The translations under genes and the position numbers were made by a program. This document shows, in pieces, positions 34,801 to 45,360 of a stretch of 64,000 nt of DNA. This stretch comes from Lactifluus volemus (taxonomy: Eukaryota; Basidiomycota; Agaricomycetes; Russulales; Russulaceae). The first letter of the stretch is position 1, and every line of letters begins with the position of its first letter. The stretch is taken from positions 1-64,000 of the forward strand of contig WTXI01000109.1 in the NCBI GenBank assembly GCA_022376515.1, written 5' to 3'. Below the pieces are notes generated by a model. It was not told the DNA's origin. It did no database searches and worked only from the letters and a program-made list of their open reading frames with translations.

Positions 34801-35555
34801 TTGCGTTTGCTGTGTCAACACTTTCGCAATTCCTCGATAACCCGGGGGAGCTGCATTGGGACGCAGTAAAGCGAGTCCTGCGCTACCTGTCAGGGACCAG
34901 GCACTTTGAACTGACTTACGGCGGGGAGCGTCATGACCTGTATGGGTACACGGACGTGGACGGTGCCTCGCAGCCGCACCGCCACGCTATCTCTGGATAT
35001 GCGTTCCTTATCGATGGAGGAGCGGTTTCCTGGCGTTCCCGGAAGCAGGAGATTGTGACGCTGTCTACAGCGGAAGCAGAGTATGTGGCGGCGACGCATG
35101 CTGCAAAGGAAGCAGTATGGCTTCGTCGCCTTAAAGGAGAGTTGCTCACTCCTATTGCTAATCCGACTATGATCTACTGTGACAATCAGGCAGCTCTCAA
35201 GCTAGCTACAGACGACAACTATCGAGCTAGGACAAAGCATATCGATATTCGTTATCATTACATTCGTCAAGTTATCACTGCGGGGGAGTTATCTTTGACC
35301 TACTGCCCAACTGAAGACATGACAGCCGACGTTCTTACGAAGGCGTTGCCGACTTGGAAGGTCGCGCGACACGTCGGCGGTCTCGGACTTCGTCAAGGGC
35401 TGACAGCGCTTGCGGGGGAGTGCTGGAATATTATAGCGGAGTGGGAAAGGTGGGTGGATACCGAGGGCGAAAAGGATAACGCGCAGAACGTGCGCGGGCT
35501 CGAGGACGGGACGTCAGATGTCAATGGCGCCCCGAGGGCCACCGGAAGTGGGTAG
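31833..35555 (+). CDS. Copia-2 pol: protease, integrase, RT, RNase H
   Basis: Open over about 1,240 codons. The apparent start upstream (31728) lies in the solo LTR and is an artefact. Order: protease with FDSGASNHM (~31992); GAG-pre-integrase; integrase with a C-x2-C zinc end (CVSCDYAKTTRK), SDVWGPSP and RSDRGGEY (DDE), and HNGIAESLNRRLMERVR; a Pro-rich linker; RT with YLNGELGEQEEIYMQEPPG and VHVDDC; RNase H with VTLSTAEAEYVAAT and TKHIDIRYHYIR. The last ~45 codons run into the 3' LTR (from 35421). Catalytic motifs appear intact, so this pol could be functional apart from the gag TGA and the solo LTR. Confidence 0.9.
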   Translation, partial: SSSAGGTSNANASGVTTAAAEGDIEAWAVIEELPDQSAVTASSPRDVPYDAELFDSGASNHMSPFREKFTTYRQIPPRAIIAADKWVFYAVGIGDLRIEVPHGKSFTPIILREALHAPDMAMTIVSISRITRAGSSVTFEKNSCIIKNPRGKTLGTIRANSSGLYKVDHSVTASAAVTLERVTLSALHRRLRHVSVDTVRSLIRHGSIEGIDLIDEGSSFTCVSCDYAKTTRKVIRPVREAPQSTAFGEEIHSDVWGPSPLNSIGGRHYYITFTDNYTRYTWIKTLKAKSEASAAYKDFVAWARTQHGAVIRRFRSDRGGEYMSKDLMGFLREQGTEQRLTTHDTPQHNGIAESLNRRLMERVRALLHHSGLPKTLWGEALHHATWLKNRSSTHILGIITPYERLNGHKPNMAGVPEWGQRVWVRNLKGNKLDARGLLARWVGFDKESTHAHRVYWPEKHSLSVERDVRFTSDTVIVYTPSSTYPVSQSQVQAQPQAQVPQIQPAATPSPKMAQPMQQPDANDPDAAAIPDLPDDDADDQGQALGNDDVPLSPLTPIEQTPPPPPPPNAPHKPKPPPLPLGDPPRRSTRIPKPSSYARRIASGEGTTGSSSRGSSRGRGGRAAALPIQQLQLDTSLDDSFATAPDAPDSTEMAFFSEIDITMVAAVHDANGDPRSISEARSRPDWPEWQRAMDREIRSLEHAGTWEMVPRPANKNVVGSKWVFHLKRKADGSIDKYKARLVARGFTQVHGVDYFDTFSPVAKLSSIRIILAITARYDWDVDTFDFNSAYLNGELGEQEEIYMQEPPGYEDGSSYVKWLRKSLYGLKQAGRRWYETLTRALTDLGLCVTQADLGVFRAQVKDDVLILAVHVDDCVITSSSVELMQRYKTELNARYALTDLGPIHWLLGIRVTRDRVERTISLSQSGYIDSILARYGLADAKAQQSPMVPHIVYSKDQCPADEESASHMRKVPYREAIGSLMYAAVATRPDIAFAVSTLSQFLDNPGELHWDAVKRVLRYLSGTRHFELTYGGERHDLYGYTDVDGASQPHRHAISGYAFLIDGGAVSWRSRKQEIVTLSTAEAEYVAATHAAKEAVWLRRLKGELLTPIANPTMIYCDNQAALKLATDDNYRARTKHIDIRYHYIRQVITAGELSLTYCPTEDMTADVLTKALPTWKVARHVGGLGLRQGLTALAGECWNIIAEWERWVDTEGEKDNAQNVRGLEDGTSDVNGAPRATGSG

Positions 35556-35905
35556 CGACCGCTCCCCATTGGGGGCGATCATCCACGGCCATTAATCACG
35601 GTACACCTTCGTTTTTCGCATCAAGACCCTCTTTGTATATTAGTTGACTCAGTTTCATTGATGGGTGATGAACTGATCACTCAGAGCCGATCGAGCGGCC
35701 GTCTTTGGGGTAGTAACAGCAGTAGCACATGTTTTTTGATGTACAGTAGTCCTAAGTATTTCTACCAAAGTCGTAATGGCACAATCCGATAGCCCACTTG
35801 TTCCCCCATCCTCGCTGTGATCCCGTTTTAATTTTCTACCGCTCGTTTTTGCTCGTTTCCACTTCGCACGCCCTGTAAAGCCTTCGGAGTCTTAAAAGGA
35901 CTTCA
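35421..35905 (+). repeat. Copia-2 3' LTR
   Basis: 485 bp, preceded by the purine run GCGGGGGAG (35412-35420). Followed by TAGAA (35906-35910). Confidence 0.93.
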
Positions 35906-35910
35906 TAGAA

Positions 35911-36093
35911 AGTGAATGGTATCGTAATGGGCGGCTGTGGGCGCCCGCCCCCAACGAGGGGCAGGCGTTGTCCACGCCAGCAGGCCCTCAGGGAGCTGCG
36001 GGCGTTGGCAATCCCGTCTCAGGGTCCCAGCGCACGCTGCACGCCGTTCTCGGCTGTCAGCCCCTCTTCGTGCCCGATTCGATTTCCCCAACA
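35911..36093 (-). repeat. Copia-1 5' LTR, outer part
   Basis: Continues 29605-29877 after copia-2 and ends CCCCAACA; followed by the TSD CGTAC (36094-36098). Confidence 0.9.
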
Positions 36094-37330
36094 CGTACCT
36101 TCATCTCCAAATAGTGCAAACACATCGCCACAGAAGCTCAATGGTTCCAAAGTCGTACACTTTTTCAGCGTTGGGAGTCTTGGAGGACGCACCCTTGTCA
36201 TTTACATGAAGAAGAAAGGGGTAAACTTGTCTCCTAGTTGTCCCCTCAAGTCGATCTCACGTGGCGGTTAGCTTGATAGTGACTTCCGCGTACTCGAGCC
36301 CGTTGTTGGCAAGATCAATGAGAGAACAAAAGCTCCGGTATCTCTCAGCTCCCGACTTGGCTGGCGCCAACCTCGCTCAGTGGTTCCGAGTCTACCGAGT
36401 ACGTATACGTACTCCGACCTCCGGGAACGAACCCCACTGTTGACACCACTTGACAGGACTTCTTCCTCCCGTCAGAATCGTATGACCTCATCTTCTTGAA
36501 AGCGAGGATCGCCATTCTCTGCACAAAGGGCTTTGAGATCATGGATCTCTCCGAGTCAGTCTTTCTCTCTTCGTACCTCATTTACGCATTTGATGTCTGA
36601 TCCGATACCTGCAGTTTCAAGAGCGTAACTATTCCACAACGTGACGATCCTCGCCACGAGAAGCTCGCTAAACGATGGGAGTCATGTCGTCCAATGGGTA
36701 TGTTCCGGTCTAGCGAGAACCGGTTCCTGCTGTGCTACGATGGTAATTGAGGCTTCATGTACTTTTGCTTCCTCTCTTGATGCTCATCTCTCTTCGCAGA
36801 ATTCGGGTTGTATGTGAATCGACATGGGGACCCAAAGTCGCACGAAGGGTACGATCGAGTGGGAGAGAACCGCAGAGCATGTCGCATGGCACCCTCCTCC
36901 ATACATCCTCATCTTCGACTCGCGCTCCATAGAAGTGTGACATGTTGAAACTGGACGACTGTGCCAGATTATTCCAGGCCATGACCTGCGATGCATTTGA
37001 GACGGGTGCGGGGCGTGATTACCACTCCTTGCGCCGGGCCCCAATGGAAGCTGGGAAGAGGCACCATCACAAGAGGCGCGGGTGCATGGGGTCATGCGCG
37101 CAGAAGACGTACCACAAGGGCGCCCTGGTTCAGGCGGACCTGCGCGTGGTACGGGACAACATATCTTCGAGTTGATCCCGACAGTACCGCTCTTCCTCAC
37201 TGAGAGGCTGGCGTCGCCAACGCAGCACTCGTCTTTTCTTCACCCTACCTTGAATGGCTCACCATAAATTGCGAACTGAACAGACAGACAAGCGCCTACT
37301 GTACATCCCCCTCCTTTCCCCCCCTCTCCC
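36094..37330 (+). pseudogene. ROM2-type RhoGEF 3' fragment (CNH domain), unit 1
   Basis: Plus-strand relic readable only in pieces: VHFFSVGSLGGRTLVIYMKKKG (36150-36215), KINERTKAP, SESYDLIFLKARIAILCTKGFEIMDLSE (36470-36560), FGLYVNRHGDP (~36810), ILIFDSR...VRHVETGRLCQIIPGHDLRCI and QHIFELIPTVPLFL (37160-37195). The order and spacing match the CNH domain at the C-terminus of fungal Rho1 exchange factors (ROM1/2). It has frameshifts, stops and truncated introns, and no GEF domain. Nearly the same segment recurs at 47815-49060. Not functional. Confidence 0.78.
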
Positions 37331-37769
37331 CATCCCGTCAGCCCAACTGGGTTGGGTCACGTGACTGATATTGCCCGAAGAATGATAACACGAACATCGC
37401 CCCAAGACTCAAAAGACTTCGACACACCTCTGATGAATTATAATCATAGATTCACTGGTGGTACCTCTGCCGTTGAATTCTGGGATGGCATACATACATA
37501 GTGTACCGACTCTAGCTAGATGAACTACGAACATATACCGTAGCCCAATTCGATCCATGTACAAAGTTTGAGATATCAAGCTGGGTATAATTTCTGCCTG
37601 CAATCCAGGCAGTGTTAGACCTATTGAAAAATGGCCGGTGAATCTGTGGAATCCATAAAAGAAGCTCTCCATTCTCCCCGCACACCCAACCATCATTATT
37701 GACCAGGAACTTGTCAATATCTTCCGTTCTCGGCTTTTCCGCATGAGTCGTGATCGTGCAATTTCTCAA

Positions 37770-39566
37770 GGCCGAGGCGGTGCATAGTGGTCCGACATGC
37801 CACATGCGAATCGTGCAATCTAGTGAGGCCGAGGCGATCCGTTGTCCGTCCGGCAAGAATACAACCAGACTGACTGAATCGGTGTGTCCAGTAAATGGGC
37901 CCGCCACGATATCTCCTGTTATAGCATCCCACACGCGAATCGTGCAATCTCCAGAGCCTGAGGCGATGTACTGCCCATCTGGTGAAAAAGCAACAGAGTG
38001 GACCCCACTCGTATGTCCAGTAAATGGGCCAGCTACAAGCTTTCCTGTTGCGGCATCCCACACGCGAATCGTGTGATCCTCGGAGGCTGAAGCAATGCGC
38101 TCCCCGTTCGGCGAGAATGCAACAGAAAAGACCTGGCCTTTGTGCCCAATAAATGGGCCGGCTACAACCTCTCCTGTTCCTGCATCCCACACACAAATCG
38201 TGCGATCGAGGGAAGCTGAGGCAATGCGCTGCCCATCTGATGAGAATACAATGCAGTAGACACCATTGGTGTGTCCAGTAAATGGGCTGGCTACAACCTT
38301 TCCTGTTGTAGCATCCCACACGCGAATGGTACGATCTGGCGAGCCCGAAGCAATGCGCTGCCCGCTCGGTGAGAATACGACCGACCAGACGCGATCGTTG
38401 TGTCCTGTAAACGGGCCCACTACGACATCTCCCGTTGCTGCATCCCACACGCGAATCGTGCGATCGTTCGAGGCCGAAGCGACTCGCTGCCCGTCTGGTG
38501 AGAAAGAAACACCAGCAACCCAATCGGTGTGTCCAGCAAACGGGCCCGCTGTGACCTCTCCTGTTGTCGCATCCCAAATACAAATCGTGTGATCTGCTGA
38601 GGCCGAGGCGATACGCTGCCCGTCCGGCGAGACCGCAATAGAAAAGACCGAATCGGCATGTCCAGTAAACGGACCTGCTACGGCCTCTCTTGTTGTGGCG
38701 TCCCACACACGAATCGTGCGATCGAACGAGGCCGAGGCAATGCGCTGCCCATCCGGTGAGAGCGTAATAGAAAAGATTGAATCGGTGTGACCAGTAAATG
38801 GGCCCGCAATGATATCTCCTGTTGCAGCATCCCACACACGAATTGTGCGATCATGCGAGGCGGAGGCGATACGCCGCCCGTCAGGTGAGAATATAACAGA
38901 ATAAACTTTATCGGCGTGTCCACTAAACGGGCCCGCCATGACCTCTCCCGTTTCGGAATTCCAAACACGAATTGTGTGATCGAACGAGGCCGAGGCAATG
39001 CGCTCTCAGTCCGGTGAAAATCCAACAGAGTTGACTGGTTGAGTGTGTCCAGTAAATGGGCCCGCTGCGATCCCTCCTACTGCCGAATCCCATAGTCGGA
39101 TTGTGCAATCATGCGATGCCGAGGCAATGCGCTTCCCGTCCGGCGAGAATACAACAGACTTGACCGGAGCCGTGTGTCCAGTGAACGGGCCTGCTACAAC
39201 CTGTCCTGTTGTAGCATTCCATATGAGGACCGTGCAATCGTCCGAGGCAGACGCGATGCGCTGCCCGTCTGGCGAGAACGCAACAGATCTGACCATATTA
39301 CTATGTCCAATGAACGGCCCCGCTACGAAATCTCCTGTTGCGGCATCCCACACAAGAATCGTGTGATCTGCCGAGGCCGAGACAATGCGCTGTCCGTCCG
39401 GTGAGAATGCAACATAAAGGACCACATCGGTGTGCTTAGCAAACGGGCCCGCTACAAGCTCTCCCGTCGTGGCATCCCACACCCGAATCGTGCGGTCTCG
39501 CGAGCCTGAGGCTATCCGCTGCCCATTTGGCGCGAATGCAACGGATTCGACCGGCTTGTCATGCGC
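37770..39566 (-). repeat. Fourteen 129-bp WD40 repeats in NLR-2
   Basis: Each unit codes for 43 residues of the form GHT..V.SVAFSPDGQRIASAS.D.TIRVWDATTG.VVAGPF. Units are very alike, pointing to concerted evolution. Differences cluster at the residues just after GH, at the one after the following V, and around the D of S-x-D-x-T, which map to the outer surface of a WD40 propeller. Confidence 0.93.
39006..39008 (-). other. Nonsense codon in WD40 repeat 5 of NLR-2
   Basis: The minus strand reads SPD-TGA-ERIASAS where every other repeat has SPDG or a close variant (for example SPNGERIASAS). A single G-to-T from GGA explains it. The frame is open for 475 codons beyond. Confidence 0.9.
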
Positions 39567-42500
39567 TTGAATCACCATTTCCAATGCTGGCCAACGAGAC
39601 AATTGCCCGCGATCCAAAGATAATGTGTGGGGGAATAAGCGAAGGTAATTCTCGATAATGCGGGAAGAGGATGGTGCGAATGGCAGAGCAGATATATATA
39701 TATGCGGGGTGCTTCTTGCTATTGCCATCCCGAAATACCGAACAAACGCGAACGCGTCGTTCACCAAGGCCAGGAGATTCTCCACGTCCTTTTGGGACTG
39801 CTGTGATTTTACAAAATAGTCACTACATGTCATTGATAATTATAGGATGTACCCACCTTCCGCTGCAACCACATCTTCAGAGATGCCATTGCTGGCGAAG
39901 CAAGGCCCACACTATTCTTGATGCTAAGCACTTCTAGCCAGAACAGAAACTTTGTCTCGAACAGGGATCGCAACTTCATGAAGAGATCTTGTTCGAAAAC
40001 AAGGTGTTCTAAATGATTGTTCCAAAAAATGCAGGCATACGATAGAGCGGACGGAATGTGCTCGGAAATTCGAGACTCCAAGTCAGGGATGTCCCTGTTC
40101 GCGAGATATGACGACTCCAGTTTACAAATATTGAACTTGAGGCTATCCAGCATTAAACCAAGACACGAATGTGCCAACCGACGGTGCGCCTTGCCAATGT
40201 CGACATGAAATGCCCCACTCTTCTCATCTGCTAGAAAGTCACGGAATGAAGTATGGAGAGGAACGATTGGCCGCGTTCCATCGGATGAAGTGACATTGGT
40301 CAGCACCGAGCCAAGATGTCCGAGCATTTTGAGAACCCGGTCAGAATCTTCGGGGTCAGGATCCTCGCGATCATCTTTGGGTGCATGTCGACGCAGGGTA
40401 ACCAGGGAACTGGTGGTGAGGGGTTCGATCGCAACAAAAATTTGTCCCATCACGGATCGAAATAACGTCTGTGCTGCAGGCGGCTTGAAATATGCCTCGA
40501 GAACTTCTTCATATAACTGGTCCAACGGATCTTGTCCATCCCGATCTCGAGAGTGTCCCAACAAGCGCTGTACGACCTCTTTCTCACTGAAACCGAAACT
40601 AGAAGGAGGGTTGTTTATGAATCCGCATGCCACGGATGCCCACTGAAACAGGCCCTCCGCCGCCTTTGTTAGCTTCACGCCATAGTCTTTGAAAGCGTCC
40701 GCATGGAGCGCGTCCTGAAAGTACGCGAGAATATCGTCCTCCGTTTTCGCAGCAAGTTTGACATCATCCATGTAGAGGGTGTGGACAGATAGTGCTTCGG
40801 CGAATGCAGATTCGATGCCAACGTCCGGCCTTGATGTGATGAGAATACGGAATTTTGAAGGGAGGTCGAGAAGATGTTCAGCAAGGAAGGTGTGTAATCC
40901 TTTAGTGCCACTCGCATCTCCACTCTCGTCCAACCCATCGATTACGATAAGAATTGGATCAGGAATTTGTAGGTCCTTGAGCGGTTCGAGGATGAGTCGT
41001 TCAAAAAGCGTACGACGGTCTCGGGTACCACGGAGTGACAGATTATCCTTAAGGACCCTCCCGAGGGCGAATTTGAACGCAGGATAGCTGTTGGAGAGAT
41101 CACAGGCAAGTGTCGTGAAAAGTTTGTATGCCTCGTCTTTGGATCCTTCATTCCTAAAGAAGGCGAAGTAAGATCCGAGACACTTTTTCTCGAAGTGCCG
41201 TGCGACTTCATGTGCTATTGAGGACTTCCCAGTGCCTGCTTGGCCGAAGAGCACGAGCCCACGTTCGGATTCAGGATTCTCGACCCACTTGAAGATATGA
41301 TCCAAGAAATCTTCGCGTGTTCCTGGAAGACAGCGCTTTTCATCACCGAATTTCCAACCTCCCTTATAGGGCAGTTCTCTGATTAAAGCACCCGTTTCTG
41401 TTGGTCCCTTCTCAGATCGACGATTGGACGATCTATGGCATTTGAGTTACGTACCAGCTTCTGATCCTTGGTTTGACAACGCCTTAAGCTGTGTATTTTA
41501 AGTATTGAGTCGAGCAACTCCTGCCTGTCTGGAACAATATCACTCACGTCGTCCTGGATTCGACTCACGTCATCCTGGATTCGAAGCACAGTAACTTCTG
41601 TGGTGACAGCAGCACGCGCAAGAAAATCATCTCGCAGTCGGATGAGGATGGTGCGGTACTGTGTGACTTTCCCGTCAACCTGCCCACGGATATTCTTCCA
41701 AGTCCGCTTTCCTGCAAATCGCATGTTGATAATGACTAACCAAAACGCTCAGGATAACGTACCGAGTCGCACATCATTCGCATACGATTCAATAAATTTG
41801 CTGATTTCCGAGACCCGTTCCAGCATGTCCTCAAGCATTTTCGCTTGAAGAGACTCCGGATTGATCCTCCTCAAAGCGTCCGCATCTTTTGCAAACGTAA
41901 ACGCATCGGATATGGCTTCAAATAGTGATCGGACATTGTCGTCACGCTGAACCTGCTGTAGCAAAGTCTAGAAACGAGACAAAAATGAATGAACGTCCCG
42001 CATGCTCCGACAAGGCAAGGTGACGCACCTCGGGAATCTTTGAGAGCAGACTCCATGCTAGACTTGCGTAGGGATGCAGCTGGAGTACGGAAGTTAACTC
42101 GGCCAAGAAAAGGCAAATATAGCTTTGGGCATACTGATGCGACCGGACTGACAGCATCCATCACCTGCTTGACGACCCCAACGGCCATGCCCCATGATTT
42201 CATCGTATTGACAGCCTCCTCAGCACGACGGAGAGCGATGCCTGATATCTCCGTCTGGCTGTCCGATGCTGGTCGCACAGAAGTACTGCTCTCGATGGGG
42301 AGGTCTCTAGTCCCGGATAAAGGAAGTAGAGGAGCGGTGACTACCGCTGGTTGGATGATTTCACCGTTGACTGGAACAGTAGGAGGTGCGGCATTTTCTT
42401 CAACGACCGGCGGGCTGTCCAAATCGATCGCTGTGTGGTTCACGGTGTTGACCGGAGCAGTCAGAGAGGGACTCGCATTTGGTGAGACGGTGATCTTCAA

Positions 42501-43072
42501 GGAGAGTGTGACCGGCTCCGTTGAGTGACCGCCATCATGGCTCAAAATAATATCAAGGTCTACAGCGCGCTGAGTCATATGAATGCGAGTAAGAACCCAA
42601 CAAGACGAACCATGTTGAGGTTCACAGAGGATCTCATGTCTTCCAACGAGGATGTCTTTCCGCAAGGTCCTTTTCGCATAGAGAGATGCAGTAATACGGG
42701 AGAGTGATAGTATGGCACTGCAAGAGACTCAATTGTAAAAATAAATTTTTTTAAAAAGTATAGATTTCGTACAAGGAGTCCAGAACCTGGTCCCATTCCA
42801 CGCGCTGTCCCACGCTTCGAACAGGTCGTGTCTGCCATGTTCTCGCCTCGTTGTTCACAGTTACGTAAAACCGTCTTTTCTTCCCAAAGACGGTCTTGAG
42901 ACGAGGGAGATTGTGCGCTCTGAGTACTGAAGGGGAAACGGGTTTACTATAGGACACATCTCAGTGGGATCACCAACCCACGTACCAGTCACCTCGAGAG
43001 GGAGAAATCTTTGTTGAGTTTCGATGACCTGAGCACTGTTCAAAGGCAATTCTGTGAGCAAAAACGACAATT

Positions 43073-45360
43073 AAATGGAAGTGACTGAGGTACCCTATTT
43101 CGGGGGTTTGAGGACCTTGGCTGTAGTAATGATTAATATTTCGCGAGAAGGAATGTAATAGACTTTGGCATACGAATGTGGTTGTGCAAGAGACATTGTA
43201 GTCGAGGTGAGAGGTTGAGGCAACAATGTGCCATCCGCATGTTGACGGGGTACCTCCTCATTTGACACGTTCCAAATCACGTTTGGCGTGGCAGCGGCGT
43301 GGCGATCCTTCATCGAGTTTGACGCAGACTCAGCACGTGATGGGCAGGACTGTCGTTGTTATGGCAGTCGCACCTCCGCTCTAGACTATCCACGCCAGTG
43401 GGTCATATCATAATCGACTCAGAGTTATTATAAAACCGATCGGCCTGTGAGCGTATCTCACTATCGTACGCTCCAGCCATTTGGCGTCAATCATCCTGAG
43501 ACTGTCCACTTCTTGCGTCTCTCAACACTACAGTGGGACGAGCATGGTGCATTCTCCCCCGTCCGCAAGACAGACGCGCGCTAGATGCATCATCCTCGAA
43601 AAGTTGCTAGAGGTATGTATGGCGCGAAGACCATTGGGAGATCGCCTTGCTACGCAAGCGCTTGGGCAGTTGCTTTCTAGGAGCCATGCGTTCTGGGTGT
43701 TGGATATTGTACCGGAATCTTATCATATATATGTATTATGGGAGCTTTCAAGTTGCGCCTATTGTACCACTAAGACAAGGAAATGGCAAGTCCTCTTTTG
43801 TGATAACATGATCTCGAGAGTGATGCAGGTGCCATTTCTAGCGTTGACATTCCTTAAACTGGAATTGTGCTTCGTGGGTGGATCTGCCCTATGTCATCAG
43901 GTTGGGTATTCCATAAACTTCTTTCGGAATACTCCCTATTTACCCAAAGTTGTCTTGTTCGCTCTCGGATCGACACTCGATTAGCTCCTTTTCGACAATC
44001 CACAGGTCTGCGTGACTGCTACCTTTGAAGCGCCGCGTTTTCCCTTTCATACTATCCTCGCCCCTTTTCTTCCTTTTGCCATCTGTCCCTGACCCATCAT
44101 CGCTGACCTCGTGGAGTTGTTGCATTCCTTGTTCCTAATGTCATGCATGAAGCGAGTGGTGTGAGGTTCGAGCTCCATAAGTGAGCATTGGTCCGAACGG
44201 TTCCGAGTTCGTGATGGTGTGTGTGTGCCGCCTGGGCCGTGTTTGATGTGAGATACGACTGCTAGTGGTGACTCTTGAATGTGATACGAGTTTGCACGCT
44301 CCAATGGCTGATTCATGTCACTGTCGGAGCATGGACAGGTGCTGGCAGGCAGGTGTTAGCAGGCGGGCAGGGATGGACAAGTTGGGAAAGGCGGGTGTCA
44401 ACAGCAGGGGTGGACATAAATGTAGACACGGACAAACGAATGAGTCAGGGCAGGCGGGCATAGGCGGGGGTGAGATGGGGATGGGGACAGGCGTGGGCAT
44501 CAGGTGGGCGATCCCAGCCTTCGTGAACATTCCCTACTCGTGCCTCCAGATCTTGAAGGAGGTGATGCCCACAACCGTGTTGACGGTACTGAGCCTCGAT
44601 ATCACATCGAGGAAACCAAGAGTGAGGATGGGCAAGGGGCGAGGTTCGAGTAATGACTAAGCGAACCAACCCAACTTGAAAGATCCAAATCGCCGTGCAT
44701 CCGTGCATGTTATCACTCTGCCACACTGGCTTCAGAACTTGATCAAGCTCATCTGAAGCCGTTTTCAAAGTCATTTTCTCATGTCATATTTTTTTGTTCA
44801 CCGGATCAAGACTGGTCCCATCCCGACACCCCCCGGAGTATCAGCGTCGCGTCACATAATGCCGCTACCTGGGAGTTACTGCGACTTTTAGCACTCAGCT
44901 AGTTTCCATCAATCTGCCGAGATATTCTTCCGAAGGGATTCGATATCGTGCGCTTGATGGAAATCATCAAGTATGTAGATAGCCCGGTATTTTCGTCGTG
45001 CGCGGAATTGGTTGTGGTGCGCAACGCACAACATGCCTTCAGTACTCCGCCCTAAACTATGGCTTTTGCTTTTATGTCGCCTCTCGAACCAGGCGGCCAT
45101 CAGCCCCTTTCGACGGCTGGGCAAACGTCATACTGTTTCCTCAGTCATTGTTGCTAAGGACGTGTTTCAACTGGTCAAGCCTAGCATTCACGGCTAGGGA
45201 TTTATGAATCCTGAAGAGCTTGGCAGGTTCTCCACAAGGCCTCTTGCACGGGGGGGAAAGAACTCATTAGACCAGATAAGTATGAGATGGCTTGGGAAAT
45301 GACAATCTGCGAGCGAGGGTGTTCACGTCCTTGGGCACTGTGGCTGCACCGCTAGTAGGA
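43073..45360. other. NLR-2 upstream region and unassigned sequence
   Basis: 43073-43430 and 43800-43920 match the NLR-1 upstream region. 43925-45360 has no counterpart in unit 1. A minus-strand frame of 71 codons at 44909-45124 (AWFERRHKSKSHSLGRSTEG...YILDDFHQAHD) looks protein-like, but I cannot assign it. 44330-44510 is G-rich with GGGCAGG-type repeats. No gene is supported. Confidence 0.4.

Larger units (their letters stand above)
29878..35905 (+). mobile_element. Copia-2: near-intact Ty1/copia element in the copia-1 LTR
   Basis: LTRs 29878-30361 (484 bp) and 35421-35905 (485 bp) begin TGCTGGAA and end GGACTTCA, with TSDs TAGAA (29873-29877, 35906-35910). It has a tRNA-iMet-like primer site, one gag-pol frame with a single TGA, and a gypsy-D solo LTR inserted within gag-pol. 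The LTRs differ at roughly ten positions, several at CpG. It is related to copia-1 (similar proteins and primer site) but has a different LTR. Confidence 0.95.
23024..36093 (-). mobile_element. Copia-1: Ty1/copia element, minus strand, carrying nested insertions
   Basis: Bounded by TSDs CGTAC (23019-23023, 36094-36098); starts TGGTGTCG and ends CCCCAACA on the plus strand. The left LTR (23024-23325 plus 25028-25218) is split by a TIR element, the right LTR (29605-29877 plus 35911-36093) by copia-2. With the insertions and a 37-bp duplication in the left LTR removed, both are 456 bp. The coding region (29522 down to 25219) has several nonsense codons and one frameshift. LTR differences are mostly CpG transitions. 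Confidence 0.93.
37512..43057 (-). pseudogene. NLR-2: C2-NACHT-WD40 STAND protein gene with one TGA
   Basis: Minus strand, about 1,700 residues. Introns with consensus ends: 42927-42985, 42719-42772, 42080-42134, 41968-42028, 41712-41762, 41379-41454 and 39801-39856. Order: C2-like start (EVTVLRAHNLPRL), Thr/Pro-rich linker, helical region (LSKIPE, RINPESLQAKMLED), NACHT (Walker A GQAGTGKS ~41245-41222; Walker B VIDGLDES ~40942), 14 WD40 repeats and a tail ending near WATVYVRSSSS. Proteins of this type are cytoplasmic STAND sensors in fungal allorecognition. A TGA at 39006-39008 replaces the Gly codon of repeat 5; the rest stays open, so the loss is recent, polymorphic or an error. The start codon is unresolved. 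Confidence 0.87.

Noticed and set aside
36747..37203. Several 60-138-codon ORFs on both strands, such as MLKLDDCARLF at 36942.
   Set aside because: They are out-of-frame readings of the ROM2-like relic. Differences between the two copies are mostly nonsynonymous in these frames.
37770..39566. The 129-bp repeats as a CRISPR array or a simple satellite.
   Set aside because: The units are in-frame WD40 repeats of NLR-2 with coding constraint and no spacers.
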